From Saturnia japonica (taxonomy: Eukaryota; Arthropoda; Insecta; Lepidoptera; Saturniidae): a DNA stretch of 64,000 nt. Each line of letters begins with the position of its first letter. The first letter of the stretch is position 1. The stretch covers positions 8,928,001-8,992,000 of the forward strand of contig CM065318.1 in the NCBI GenBank assembly GCA_033032175.1, in the 5' to 3' direction. Position numbers and translations under genes: made by a program. The notes under the pieces are model-generated. The model ran no database searches. It saw only the letters and a program-made list of their open reading frames with translations, and was not told the origin of the DNA. Below are positions 44,101-56,446 of this stretch, in pieces.

Positions 44101-44703
44101 CAGGAACCAGTATTTCTTCCATCCAAAAGCAATTCTTTTATTTTGATATTACAAACATATCTGTTTCAATTTCAATGATATTTATTTTAAGCATTTGTTA
44201 GTAAAGTTAAGATTTTTTCAATATTAAATTTGACAATACCTACGACTGAACATCACCTGATGCTAAGTATGATACAGTCCAAAAACAACAGTAATCGTCG
44301 GTGTCAGACTCCTTCGACAGTTATGGTCGTCATGTCGGGATGCTGAAATGCCTCTTCACACTTTGTTTGAAGTCCCCAATGTCATAGGAAGAAGCGAAAA
44401 CGTTGACTGAAAGACCTCACCCACACGGTTACCAGGTGCTTAGTTGCTTACCAACACTAGGAACAGGGGGCAGCTGTCTATTTGCCTGTAACATGATTAC
44501 GTTAACTACTGACTAATTATTCTTTTAATTACGATGGCTATAACGGTCACGAACTTCGAGACATAATTTTGTAACTTTATTATTGAGATGCAATGCTTTT
44601 TATCATTACCTATAACACTTACGTGATATGCAAAGTTACATCTTTAGACGAGATACAAAAATAACGAAAGTGGCCGATAAATGTTGATTGCGGATATCGG
44701 GAA

Positions 44704-44722
44704 CGTATTACCTACCTACCTA
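44704..44722. repeat. (ACCT)n simple repeat
   Basis: Four to five units of CCTA. From 44100 to 45890 no gene is seen; 44230-44500 has repeat-like GC-richer sequence I cannot classify. Confidence 0.7.
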
Positions 44723-45898
44723 CCTACATTAATTGTCTTAAGCTCGGCGTACAGAGTAAATTCTTGCGGCTGACTCAAAAGCGATGGGTTGATGGCGTTG
44801 GAGAATATAATATTACTATTTTAGGTACTTATACATACTTAATTATCAGATGAAAGAAGATGCTAAAACATGTACAAATTGTAACAAGGCAGGTCCTGGT
44901 TCGGATCAATAAATAAAACAGCTTTACCTAATATCAATTCAATGAGGTTTATTAAATAAAAGCGCAATTAAAAATACACATTTATTCATTATCCATCTTA
45001 CAAATATTTAGGTCACTTCTACTTTATATTATTATAAATGTAATAATAATAATATAAGTAATTACGTCACATACAAAATCACAAACACAAGGCCTACCCG
45101 ATATAATTAAGTATCTACAAATATTATTATAACAATTATATTTTAGTATAACGCGGGTTTTGTAGGTTGAATTCGACCAAAAGTGAACTAAATTCTCAAG
45201 CACTATTGCAATTTTTATACGTAATAGTGTAATTACGTGTAAAAATGAGTATTAGGTACTAGCACGCATTTACGCACACTTATCATATAAAATGTAATAA
45301 TTTAACATTGTTGTGAATTTTATTACTGGTGTTGTTAGATTTTTTTATTGTTTCAATTTAGGTACCATATAGACAAACAATAATACATTTTAGATTGCCA
45401 TTTGTTTAACCTTCGCAAAGTTATTGGTCACTGATGAATATGACTGTAAAGCAAAAACAATGTTGAATTTAAAACTAAAACAAATTTTATTTTCTGGCCT
45501 ACCATTTTTTAGTCTGTGTTTATATGAAAAGAACATCGCTATTAAATATTTCATAATTGATATCTATGCCATTTTGGATTCAACTGGAATATCTTCTCAT
45601 TATCAGTTTTTAACTTATGTCATTGATTATGTCTCTATTTTATACTACTCATAATAAGCAACACCAATAAATAACGCAGGATGAAAATGATTTAGCGAGT
45701 TATGTGATCAACAAATATATAAATATTATAATCTAAGTTAATAATATTCCCAATGAACTCGCACACTTTTCTCAATTCATTTTTAACTAATAACTTAATA
45801 AACTATGACATACCACATATTAATGTATCTAATTTATATAAAATATCTTAAAACTACGCGATACTATCGCCGCTTGTCGATCCTGACACATCAACTAG

Positions 45899-48800
45899 TC
45901 ACATCACATTTCTCGTGGTCGATATTAAATCAACAATAGGTTGAATAATAACGTACATCAGTATCATTACAACGAAGACCATAAGAGCGGTCGAAAGACC
46001 TCCTTGGGCAGCACTAAAATAGTCCATATTGAAACCTATAGCCATTGTGATAAGACCCATGGATATCGCAAATAAACCAACAGCAAGGTGAAGGATTTTA
46101 ACCGGTCCGCTCTTGATCATCAAACGTACTTTTGCGGAAAACAAGGCCACGATGCCGGTGATGAAGCTTAGCAGCGTAAAGGCTAATGCTATAACACCTG
46201 AAATAAAAAAATGTTTTTTAAACTACCTAATACTAAAAACTTAAATACTACCATGTTCTTATGATTCGATTTTTTCCATAATTTAATTATTATAAGAGCC
46301 TTCTAAAGTTACTAAAATTGCCCAGTTGTACCAAAGTTAAGACGTCTAGCAAAAAATAAAAGAAATGTAGGCATAGCCAAAGCCCCGCTTATATAATTCT
46401 AGTATATTAAAATCAGTCCAAAATTATAATTTCGTCTATTAACATAGGTATAATCAATTCGAGCTATAGTTGTTTCTCTCGTGCTTTATTCAGTTAAGTT
46501 AGAAATCCCATAACAAAGAAAATAACACATTCTTTAGTAAAATAATAAAATAACGTACATTCCTAAAGCTATAATAAAGGACCTATTATGGAACTTGTCA
46601 CCCGTTAGACCTCAGCTCTTTTATCGGTGACAGCGACAACCACGAACGTTGTTTCTACAGAACTTGGCCCGTTTTTCACATTTATGTTTTTGTTGGGATT
46701 TTATATAAGAGGACCATTCAATAACTGTATGATTACTTCCGTAAAAGAATGATACAAATTAGTCATGTAGTAAGTACCTACTTAAAAAAAAACGGCGCAC
46801 ATGAAAGCATATTTGAAATCATATTTGAAACAGAGAAGTAGGTACCGATAATGCTGGCAAAGAATTGCTTTATAAGTTTAGATTTCCATTATATCAGTAA
46901 ATTGTAATTAGGTACATAAACAATTAAAACACTTACTTTTTATTGCTACAAAATCTGGCAAAGGATAAGCTTGTCTGTTTTTGTAAAACAAATATTTTTG
47001 TTAAATCATGGACGCATAAAAAGGTGTAAACGTCCATGAGTGTGATATTAAGCTCTAAAAAACGAAATTATCGATAAAAGTTTGTAATGATATTTATATT
47101 ATTATATTAATACTATGTTTCAACCATTATATAGAACTACTGATCAATGTGTGTATGTCACCTTTCGTTATTTGTCTGCATGCATGACACTACATAGCCA
47201 CATGGAGGATATATTTTTTTGGTGTTTAGTGTTTTATCTACATTTACTCACTTCTTTTATTATAGTACATAATTAATTAAGTAACTTCGAAATTTGCAAA
47301 TATATGCTGCATTTGAAAAAAAAAATTTTTTCATGGTCGGGTGTCGCCTCAGAACTGGTAGACCACCTTCCCGTCCTTACTACTCCACTGATAAAATATA
47401 ATATTTAGAATATTATTATTAAGTACCTATACTGTAATTTCGGTGTTAGAATACCTATTGTTTGTTACAATATTTAAGTTTCCTATGAATTTTATCTTTA
47501 ACAAATAGGAATATTCATAAAACTAGTAATTTTAACGATATCTGTATACGAAAAATAAATACCTACCTAGTAGAGATTACATAGTCAATGATAATTTTTT
47601 GAAATAGGTACATACATCATTTAGTTTACAAACAACGATTATTACTTTAAGAGAGGTAGGCAAGTACAAACGATGATTTTGTAAGTTGATGGGTAATAGT
47701 TTTGATTACTGTAGAAATAAAATAATAACGATGAACGTATTTGAATGGTTTTTACAATGCTCGAATAAGCGGCCTTGCATGTTACTGGGTGCGAATAACA
47801 TAAAGTAAGATTATTTTAAGCGGTTCAAAGTGATACTGTCAAATTTATCTATTTATCGCTTAAAAACAGTCGAGTTTAGATATTTTATAGCCGTTGGGAA
47901 ATTACGATTTTATCACGAGTATTGCGAATCAAGATATCTGTAAACCCGGATTAAATTTCGAAATTTCTTTTTCATTTGACCGATAATTGTTTTTATATCA
48001 TCAATAAAAGTGCTGAAATAAAAAAAAATACTGAATTTTTCGTATAGTATTACTTAGATTGCGAATTCATAAACGCATAGGCATTATATACCAGATATAT
48101 CTCTGGTAAGGCGCTTAGTCTGTCTATATAAATTGCATGTTATAATTAATTATAGGTATTCTTTATTGCACAAAAAAAAAGTACAAATGGAGGACTTAAT
48201 GCTAACAAGCATTCTCTGCCAGTCTTCCAAGGGAGCAAGGGAAAGGTATATGCAAGGTGTGCATAATGTTAAGTAAAAAAAAAAGATTATAACGATTATT
48301 AAGATTATATATTATTAAGAAGTATTCAATTGCTCCAAGTAAAACCTACGTAGCGAATACTTGAAGGAATTTCGAGAGTTGGCCAGTTGGATATTGATAG
48401 GAAGCGAATTCCACAGTCGTGCTGCTGTAACAGCGAAGGATTGGTCACGGAAATTAGTATGATGACTTGGTATACTGAGAATTAAAGAATCAGAAGACCT
48501 TAGCTGTCTATTATGCGTATCCGCGAGAGATTGAAAAAGTGTTTTTAAATATTTAGGGGATTTGGGATTATTAAGTACGGAGAAAAGAAGGCAAAGTATT
48601 CTTATATTCCTACGTTGCCGAATAGGTAGCCATTTCAACCTGGCTCGGTATTCAGAAACATGATCAAACTTCCGAAGACGGAAGATGAAACGGATACAGT
48701 TATTGAGTAGACGATCAAATTTATTTAAGAGATCTTCTGAGAGGTCCAAGTAAGCAACGTCTGCATAATCCAGAAGTGGTAGAAGAAGAATATTCACTAG

Positions 48801-51800
48801 GGAAATCTTAGTATTAACAGGAAGAAAGTTTTTCAAACGCATGAGAGAATGAAGAGAAGCATAAAATTTTCTACTAACTTCCTTTACTTGGTCTGCCCAG
48901 CATAATTTAGTATCGAAGATGATACCAAGATTTTTCACCGTAGTTGAGTAAGGAATGGTACATTTATTGTATTGAAGAGGAGTCAATGAATTAAAGTCTA
49001 TTTTAGCAAGCTGTTTTGAGCTTCCAATTATAATGGATTGACACTTAGTTGGATTAACATAAATCCCGTAAGATTCAGACCAGGAAAGTAAACTTGAGAG
49101 GTTCTTGTTTAAATTATTGATTATAGAAGGAAGATTCTTTATTTCGCAATGCAGATACAATTGCAGGTCATCAGCATAGAGATGTTAGTGGGATTGTAAA
49201 ATAGGCGTAATTAAGTTTATAAAAATAGAAAAAAGTAACGGAGAAAGAATGCCGCCTTGGGGAACACCAGCTTCTAGAGCACACCAATCTGATTCGCCAT
49301 CATAGACGCGAACAGCCTGGTGACGATCTCGGAGATAAGAAGAAAACCATTCCAGTGCTAAGGGTGAAAACTGAAGACAAGAAAGAGCGGCAATCAGAAG
49401 ATCGTGGTCAACAGCATTAAATGCATTGCTCAAATCAATAAGGACCAATACTGTGACCATACCTTTTTCCATATTAGATCTAACATCTTCCGCGATCTTA
49501 AGCAGAGCAGTAGTAGTACTGTGGGCGGTTCGAAAGCCAGACTGAAATTGATTTAATAGATCGTGGCCAGTGAGGAAAGAAGTAACTTGTTTATTGACAA
49601 TAGATTCCAAAATTTTGGAAAGGAAGGGAAGAATAGAGATAGGTCGAAAATGATTAGGAGCTGTGGGATTGGTAACTTTAGAAAGCGGAACAATATAAGC
49701 ATTCTTCCAAGAAGCTGGATAAATCCCCGTGGTTAAAGAAAAGTTTATGATAGAAGTCAAACATGGGAGAATAAGCTTATAAATATATTGTAGCATGACA
49801 CGACCAATATTATCACAACCGACAGCTTTGGAATTGAGAGTTAGGAATATTTTTGTAATTTCATCTTCACTAGTAGGGGAAAACTCAAACTGCTCAATCT
49901 GAGGACGGGGTAAACAAGCAAGAAATTTAAGAGTAAGATTTTTAACATTCAGTGTGAGCTTAGTAGCACTTGCAAAATGCAAAATACTAACATAAATTAA
50001 GTTGAAGAGTACTTTCTTGTTTTTTAAACGCGCCAATCTCTGGAACTACCGGTTGGATTTTAATGTTGTTTTCGTATGTGATAGCCAGATTCACGAGGCT
50101 GGCATGTTTTAGGCAAGTATAAGAAGAGAATCAACAATAGGGGGCTACACGGGAGTGCTAGGTGTTGCGACGTCATGTTGAGCTTGCTATACTTGTTTGT
50201 TATACTGCGTTGTGTCTGACATGTGCGAATTCATAAAAACCCTAAAAATATAAGCATAAAGACAAATTTCAACAAAAAAGAAAAACCAACAATATTTTTG
50301 AAGAGTTCCCTGTTGTATTTTCGAAGTTAAAGGTCCAATGTCAATGAAATTGAAATGGAACTACCCTTGAATTTTCCCCTATCTAATAAAAGAAGAATCA
50401 TCCAAATCAGTTTATAAACAAAGAAGTTATGGATGTACATCCATTAAAAAAACATTCGAATTGAGTATGTAACCTCTGTCTTTTTTGAAGTCGATTATCG
50501 CACCATAAGGATCATAACGAAGGCTAATGAAACTGATGTGATATATCTATCATTATTCAAATGCTATATTTGAATTTAGTTAAAAATACTTGCCACAAAT
50601 TCCATGAGCCGTCGAAACCTGCATATTGACCTCAGCCAAGCCGAGGAATGTTCCCGCTATTACGAACAGTGAGCCAATAAGCTGCAGGCATCCGTGTACT
50701 ATACGTTTACTATCTTTTGATAGTTGAGATGTCCAGGAATTATGCCTGTGTAGAGTCAATACCGCCTCCACGAGAAATAGTTGATACTGAAACCGAAGCA
50801 AACCGATAAAGTACAATGATTTTTTAATTATTTATAGGTTTTAGCTTTACACTTACCTAACCAACGTGGTAACATGCTAAACCTAGTGAGAAAACTGGCT
50901 CCCAAGTGCAGTTTCCGGAACACAACTATAGGTGCTTGGCAACAGATTTTCAACTGGAAGGTGAGAGCTAGCCAGGCAGGCATTAGAAGATAATCTACCA
51001 CCATACTATGGTTTCATCACGATGTTTTCCTTCACCGAAAGCTCAGGCTCATTGTAGAGATTCGAATTCACATCGATCATGCGATGCGTACACACTACAA
51101 CTGAGCCATCATTGCATCATTACATATTTTACTTTAAACAAATGTACCTAACTGTTATGTTTTTAATATTATTAGTTGTATTGGCAGACCATACAGTGAA
51201 GTATTATACTGTTTGTAACTTTAATTGAAGTTTTAATTGGAGTATATAAATAAATAAATCTTAATAAAGTCATTGGTCAGCATTTGAAAATTATGTTTAA
51301 ATTGAAGGCAACATAAAATATAAAAAAATGTTGTCTGTACATATTTTTTTTAGAACTATCTATATTGTTAGTCATAAAGACCCTGGAGCCTCAGACGGCT
51401 TAGCTTCACCATGGCTTGGCCGACATAAGTTTATTCCTTCTATGACCACTGAGAGATAAGACTCTTTTGACACTAACCGACGTCACGGTAACTAAAACTA
51501 AAGCTAAAGCCACCTGCTAACCACAATATTTGATGAAAACGCCATATATCGAAGCGACTTAACGTGATGAGTAATTTACCATATTTACATAATATGTACT
51601 CGATCCAAAGAGGTTTAAGTATTAACCTGCTTAATTTTTTTACGGTTCGACTGATGGTAAGTGGTTACCGTATCATATACGCGCTAGTAATATCACTAGG
51701 TATCTTTAGCGGTTTGCCGACCGTGAATAGTTGACCCCCCTACCCCAAGGAGCCCTGGAAACCCAATTCACTGCAGGTTATTTGGCTGCGATCCTTTGTA

Positions 51801-53239
51801 GGCTGGACGTATTCCACCAATAGGACTGTCCCAAGTAGAGAAACTTTTACGCTTAATTTTACTATAATACTTTTTGCGCTATTTACTTTTTACTTAAATG
51901 TCTTTCATTTCTTTCATGTTAATTACAATTTAAAACTTATAAACTAAAATATAGCCTAGAGCAATTAGGAACTTCCTATTAGTGAAAGAATTTTCAAAAT
52001 CGAATCAATATTTCCGGAGATTACCTTCTACATCCAAAGTTCAAAATTCGCCAATTTTACCGTCTTTAATATTAATGTAGACTAGCGACTACCCGCGACT
52101 TCGATTACATTAATTACAATAATTTTATAATACTTAATGCGAATAGAATGTGAAAATATTCCCAGTTCTATTCTAAGTTCACCGTGCTAAGTTTCAGAGA
52201 GGAACTGACTAATAATATTGTCAGGTGTAGGTACCTACATTAGGTATATTTGTATTAATTTAATTTAAAAGGTAGTTAATGAAGTCTCATTATTAAGGAA
52301 AGTTTAATTCATTGATTTGTTTATTAAACTTCTTTGGAGGTGCTTTGAGTTATTTGTAATTTACAAAGCTCTGTTTTATTCAGTAACTAGTTATGACCGC
52401 GGCTTCGCTCGCATGAACTATAGAATGGTAAACGCGCGATCGTGCTGCCTCCGCATACCATCTATGGTGATCGCCCGCCGGTTGTTTCAAAGGCAAAAAT
52501 GCTTATTATGGATGATCCTTAGAAACAGACTTTTTGTAGGTCTTTTAAGATCCAAAATTATGTAGTACATTAATTTGATCTATCTCGTATGGTTTACTCA
52601 GCGTAAGCCATTTATTTATACACCCTAAAAGCGTAATTTTTCAATTGATTCATCATTTGTCGTCAGTGCCTAATTCGTATATTAAGTTATGTTACAAAAT
52701 ACATCCCATAACGTGGCTAAATAACATAGCTATGGATTAAAAAAGAAGTTATGTAAATCGGATAAAAGGAATTCGCGTGAAAAGAGCATAAACGGAAAGA
52801 CAGATGTTGAGTTTTATAATATGCATAGGAGAAGTCCCTATATAAAGCGAAACTTTCTCAAAACGATGTCAACATTTATAAATCGTTCAATAAAATGTAA
52901 AAAAAATATAGAGGTATTACATATAATAATTATACATACGCCAGTTCCAGCAAAAATGATATGCAATTGTAAATTGCTGATTGCTCCGTTAGGGGCTGAG
53001 GTTAAAGCGAAATGCCATAAGGAGAACACTACAATCGCGACTTGCATATGATGGAGCAAGTTGAAGAGCTGGCAGATGGCGGCCCAGGCTGAGTCCCACG
53101 ATGAGCTATATAAGTCCCCACTTTCCTCGTCATAAGCCGCCGGCGCACGTGTGATCTCCGCTTGGTAAGGAACATGTTCGCGAACTTCAAACATTTCCAC
53201 TTTCTCCACAGACTGCTGGCTTGTACTAGGTCTATCCAT
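45899..53239 (-). CDS. Cytochrome b561-domain transmembrane reductase (CYB561D2-like)
   Basis: Exons in transcript order 52940-53239, 50594-50786 and 45899-46197 join in phase to 263 aa. Members of this family carry two b hemes in a six-helix bundle and move electrons across internal or plasma membranes, usually from ascorbate to ferric iron or monodehydroascorbate. Six helices are visible, at about 66-82, 90-110, 128-150, 160-184, 197-220 and 232-254. The four heme histidines are H93 (LQLHIIF), H131 (RIVHGCL), H161 (TAHGIC) and H201 (KILHLAVG), in the expected 1-3 and 2-4 spacing of about 70. The first 60 residues are hydrophilic and longer than in human CYB561D2 (222 aa). The second intron requires donor GCAAGT. 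The ATG at 53239 is used; a GTG 18 bp upstream is not. Intron 2 holds a CR1/jockey-type LINE. The exact substrate is not predictable. Confidence 0.9.
48158..50036 (-). mobile_element. 5'-truncated CR1/jockey-superfamily LINE (b561 gene intron 2)
   Basis: It runs on the minus strand from 50036 to a 3' end with TGCAATAAAG at about 48160. It encodes only the reverse-transcriptase half and a 3' UTR, with the endonuclease lost by 5' truncation at the junction with an older repeat. It lies in sense orientation within the host gene. The clade assignment rests on motif style (SGFRTAHST, C-terminal WLPIRQRR block). Confidence 0.88.
48315..50036 (-). pseudogene. LINE reverse transcriptase with a single nonsense codon
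   Basis: Two open stretches, 49188-50036 and 48315-49184, lie in the same frame and are separated only by TAA at 49185-49187. Motifs in order: HFRPISILPFLSKILESIVN, LNQFQSGFRTAHSTTTALLK, VLIDLSNAFNAVDHDLL (motif A; the usual AFD is AFN), GVPQGGILSPLLFSIFIN (motif B), and YADD four codons after the stop (motif C). A C-terminal domain follows with YNKCTIPYSTTVKNLGI and ARLKWLPIRQRRNIRILCLL. Apart from the stop it looks barely decayed, so the insertion is young. Confidence 0.9.
50240..50500 (-). repeat. Interspersed repeat E, inverted copy
   Basis: 'tttcgaagttaaaggtccaa', 'tataaacaaagaagttatgg' and 'ttttttgaagtcgat' match 20040-20285 in reverse complement. With 50037-50240 it forms the older DNA into which the LINE landed. 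Confidence 0.6.
50865..51115 (-). repeat. SINE-2 copy 2 (b561 gene intron 1)
   Basis: Collinear with 18760-18990: 'ctaaacctagtgagaaaact', 'ggtgcttggcaacagatttt' and 'catcacgatgttttccttca', then 'gatgcgtacacactacaact'. Confidence 0.65.
51379..51480 (+). repeat. Repeat G2, copy 2
   Basis: Shares 'ccctggagcctcagacggct' with 26519; flanks differ more. Confidence 0.45.
51635..51850 (+). repeat. Interspersed repeat A, copy (b561 gene intron 1)
   Basis: 'ctgatggtaagtggttaccg', 'ccccaaggagccctggaaac' and 'gtattccaccaataggactg'. Confidence 0.65.
52080..52640 (+). repeat. Two adjacent RTE-type tail fragments
   Basis: A short one begins 'actagcgactacccgcgact' at 52081. A longer one begins 'actagttatgaccgcggctt' at 52384 and contains 'aaaatgcttattatggatga' and 'ttatgtagtacattaatttg', collinear with 27784 and 42712. 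Both are in b561 intron 1. Confidence 0.6.
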
Positions 53240-53779
53240 CTTCGATCTCTTTTCCACAGAATAGACCCCACGAACCGTAATAAAGTTCCCTAGAAACTAT
53301 TCAATTTGGTGGCACGCGGTCACATGGAGTCCTGCCGACTTTAGTACTAAATTCTTAGAGTATTTGTTCAATGATAGTGTAACTCTTGATTGAGATAAGA
53401 TGAGAAATTCGATCGCTTCAGTTATCGTAACTGAATTGACAGGTTCTAGATTATTTACTTGCGTAACCCAGATAGCGTAAGATGATTTTAACTTATTTGG
53501 CAGATAGTTCTTATCTAGCATAATGTTGCAATTGTCTTAGTCTTCTGAAGGAGTGGTATACAAGTATATGGATACGACCTAAATATCATAATTATTGTTT
53601 TCTTCTCTACCTATAGTTATTCATCGTTGAGGTCAGGCATGTTCTTGTATTTGAAATGACACGTGAATTATATTTATTATATAGTTCAACCAATAAATTA
53701 CCTAGATCAAATACAAAATAATATTATGGTCTATGTGGAAAATATGGACTACGGAAGCTTGTAATAGTATAGATATCAC

Positions 53780-53905
53780 TCGCGCGTTGTTGACCTTGGA
53801 TCTGGAAACCCTACTCACCGCAGGAACACAACACAAGGTTATTTGGCTGCGACCTTCTGTAGTTGATGTTTTCCACCATTCGGGCTGCCCCAACTAGAGA
53901 GAAAT
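53780..53905 (+). repeat. Interspersed repeat A, 3' fragment
   Basis: 'ctggaaaccctactcaccgc', 'ggttatttggctgcgacctt' and 'ttttccaccattcgggctgc'. It is 540 bp upstream of the b561 start codon. The minus-strand frame over it is a shadow. Confidence 0.65.
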
Positions 53906-54354
53906 CTCCAAAGAAATTTTGCCTTGAGTAAGTGTCATTTTTAATAGAGTTCTGTTTTACCATTTTTGTCTTACGTTGATATCATTTATAGAGATGCATA
54001 TTTAAATAAAGGTTTATGGAAGAAAAACAAAATAATGGTAAAAATACTTTTTGTAAATAAAATATTTGTTTAGAGCACTCTTTCAGTAAATCTATTTGAC
54101 GCTAGATGGCAGTAATTATAATAACTAGAACTAGCTGATCCAAAATTTCCCAAGTGAAAATATATATAATATTAAAATTTCGTTTGTAATAATAAGCGAT
54201 GTGTTGATTAAATCCTATAGTGTTGATAATGATATAATAAAGTAACAAATAAATTATTATCCAAAATTAAAAACAGAATTCTACTGTACGGCAGATGGCG
54301 CTACTAATAGCAAAAAATTCATAGATACCATTTCAAATAATACTTTAAACCACT

Positions 54355-54630
54355 TTATAAAGAGTAAAGATTTGACTTTTTTTTGTTTGTCATTGCAAAA
54401 ATAAACTCAAAACTACTAACCCGATTTTAAAACTTCTTTCACCAATATAAAGCTACAGTATCAGCTAGTAAGTAACATAGGCAATATAAAAATTTGAAAA
54501 AAAAAAAAAATTATTCCTCAAAAAATGTCGATAGTTTACACAAAGTATAAAAAATTGCCTACATGGGTGCGTTGGCGATGTTTCTCGTATAAAATTAACA
54601 CGGGTGACACCGCGGAGCGCAGCTAGTGTT
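54355..54630 (-). repeat. Interspersed repeat D, inverted copy 2
   Basis: The reverse complement of 10655-10925, extended to its apparent head, which reads 'actagctgcgctccgcggtg' on the minus strand. So repeat D also belongs to the 'tagctgtgcccgcg'-headed group. Confidence 0.65.
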
Positions 54631-55139
54631 TATATAAATCAAAAGTTGAATTATTTCGAATAAACATGCCAGTTCTTCTCGGGAATGCTTAAATGTAATT
54701 ATAGCCGTCTTCGCTGCAGCCCAATACAATTATTTTACCTATTAATAAAATACGAAAGGACATAAGAATATCTTTTTGAGAGACCGCTAGCAATTAGAGA
54801 GGACGCTATAACCGCCTTCCAATTAATAAAGGTGCTAATGAATTCCTACCTCAGGGTTTTACTAAACGAGGCGTGCCCCATTTGTCAACATAACAGTGCA
54901 CTTTAATGAGGGGGTCATTGGGTTAGAGTTTATACGTACAAATTTAATTTAATTTATGACTAATTATAAACAAATGACCTTTTTGATTTATTTTATAATA
55001 ATATGGATACTTGCAGTGACATATTCGTGTTGAGGAGAACGGCACAACGAAAACTTGTTCCAATCGTCGTGGGTTCGAATCCCGCTATATTAGTCGACGA
55101 CCATATGGCGCCTATTTTATGTGATGCTGGCCGACCTCG

Positions 55140-55440
55140 ATCGTACCTGCCCAATTCACCAGAAAGTCCACCAGTCTCCCAATGTCGCTAAAAACCTCTG
55201 GAAGGTTTTTAACCTGTTATTGGGCCAATTCTCAGCACTCCAAGAGCACCTGTTTGACTGTTTCTTCTGTTCCCATGCACACTCGGCAAGGGGGCTTTCG
55301 GCAACAACTAGATTAAAAAGGTGTTTGTTATAGTACACGTGTAATGTTAGGGCCCCGATGACCATTCGAGCTCGACGTCTATTCAAGTGTAAGAAGGCTT
55401 TTAAGTTCTTGGGATTAGCATAGAGCAGTGATTCCCCGGT
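55140..55440 (-). repeat. LINE fragment encoding RNase H/C-terminal region
   Basis: The minus strand reads SLFYANPKNLKAFLHLNRRR, ARMVIGALTLHVYYNKHLFN, then AESPLAECA with a shift before a Cys-rich part. This resembles the RNase H tail of R1/I-type insect LINEs. Upstream, 55070-55085 carries an isolated 'gggttcgaatcccg' B-box-like word. Confidence 0.6.
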
Positions 55441-55459
55441 CCACCTCTAATTTAATAGT

Positions 55460-56040
55460 ATTGTACCATCTTCATCATCATCATCATCTCAGCCAAAAGA
55501 CGTCCACTACTGGAGGTAGGCCTCCCCCAGTAATCACCACAATGAGCGGTCCAGCGCTAGTTTGCATCTGCGGGTTCCCGCAACTTTTACCAGGTCGTCG
55601 GTCCACCTTGTCGCGAGTCTTCCCACGTTGCGTCCTTCGGTACGTGGTCACCACTCGAGAACTCTTCGGCACCATCCGCCATCCGTCCTAAGAGCAATGT
55701 GCCCCGCTCTCTGCCACTTAAGTCTAGCAATTCTTAGAGCTATGTCAGTTACTTAAGTTCTTATGCGGATCTCCTCATTTCTGATTTGATCACGCAAATA
55801 AACTCTTCCCTTTCTATTGCCCTTTGAGTGACCATGAGCCCATAGTTAACAACCACGTCTCATTGCCATATGTCATCACTGGCAATACATAAACTGATCA
55901 AATACTTTCGCCTTGAGACATTACGGTATCATGGACGAAAAGATTTTACGTAGTTTCCCGAACGCTGCCCAGCCGAGTTGGATTCGACGATCGACCTCTT
56001 TTTTGAAGTTGAACCCATCTCGACATTATCTCTACATAAC
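55460..56040 (-). repeat. Decayed RTE-like LINE, 3' end
   Basis: It begins with a (CAT)n run and 'aaaagacgtccactactgga', 'ggtaggcctcccccagtaat', and continues through the reverse complement of the RT C-terminal coding region. It is related to 59838-60085. GC content is higher than the flanks. Confidence 0.65.
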
Positions 56041-56446
56041 ATTCAATTTTATTTATTTAATTCTAACTTACAATACAATGTAAAATAACTAAAAAAACAT
56101 ACTTTGAGTACATTAGTCTAATTACTTATTAGTGATTAGATAATAATTGACACTAACGGGAATTTTACAACTGTTTCTTACATGAGCTTGTATCTATAAT
56201 CCTTGCAGCTTCATGGACTGAATCCTTTATCTTTTATTATGCTATAAATAATAATAGAACGATTTTTAGACTTTTTAATGACGTCAAAAACAATGAATTG
56301 ATTGACGGGCACGGATCAATAAATCAAATCCAATAATTGATTGTAATAGATACTCGATGTCGGTACCGACCAACTATTTATAATCATTGAACTTGGGAAG
56401 GATGGGGTTACCTAGAATGATTCATTTTATACCAGTAAGTATTTTT

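Noticed and set aside
52838..53257. Longer b561 N-terminus from position 53257
   Set aside because: The codon there is GTG, not ATG; the first ATG in frame is at 53239. The frame downstream of 52940 is intron.
55062..55090. Possible tRNA gene ('gggttcgaatcccg' B box)
   Set aside because: No matching A box, acceptor stem or anticodon arm could be folded around it; it is more likely a SINE or chance word next to a LINE fragment.
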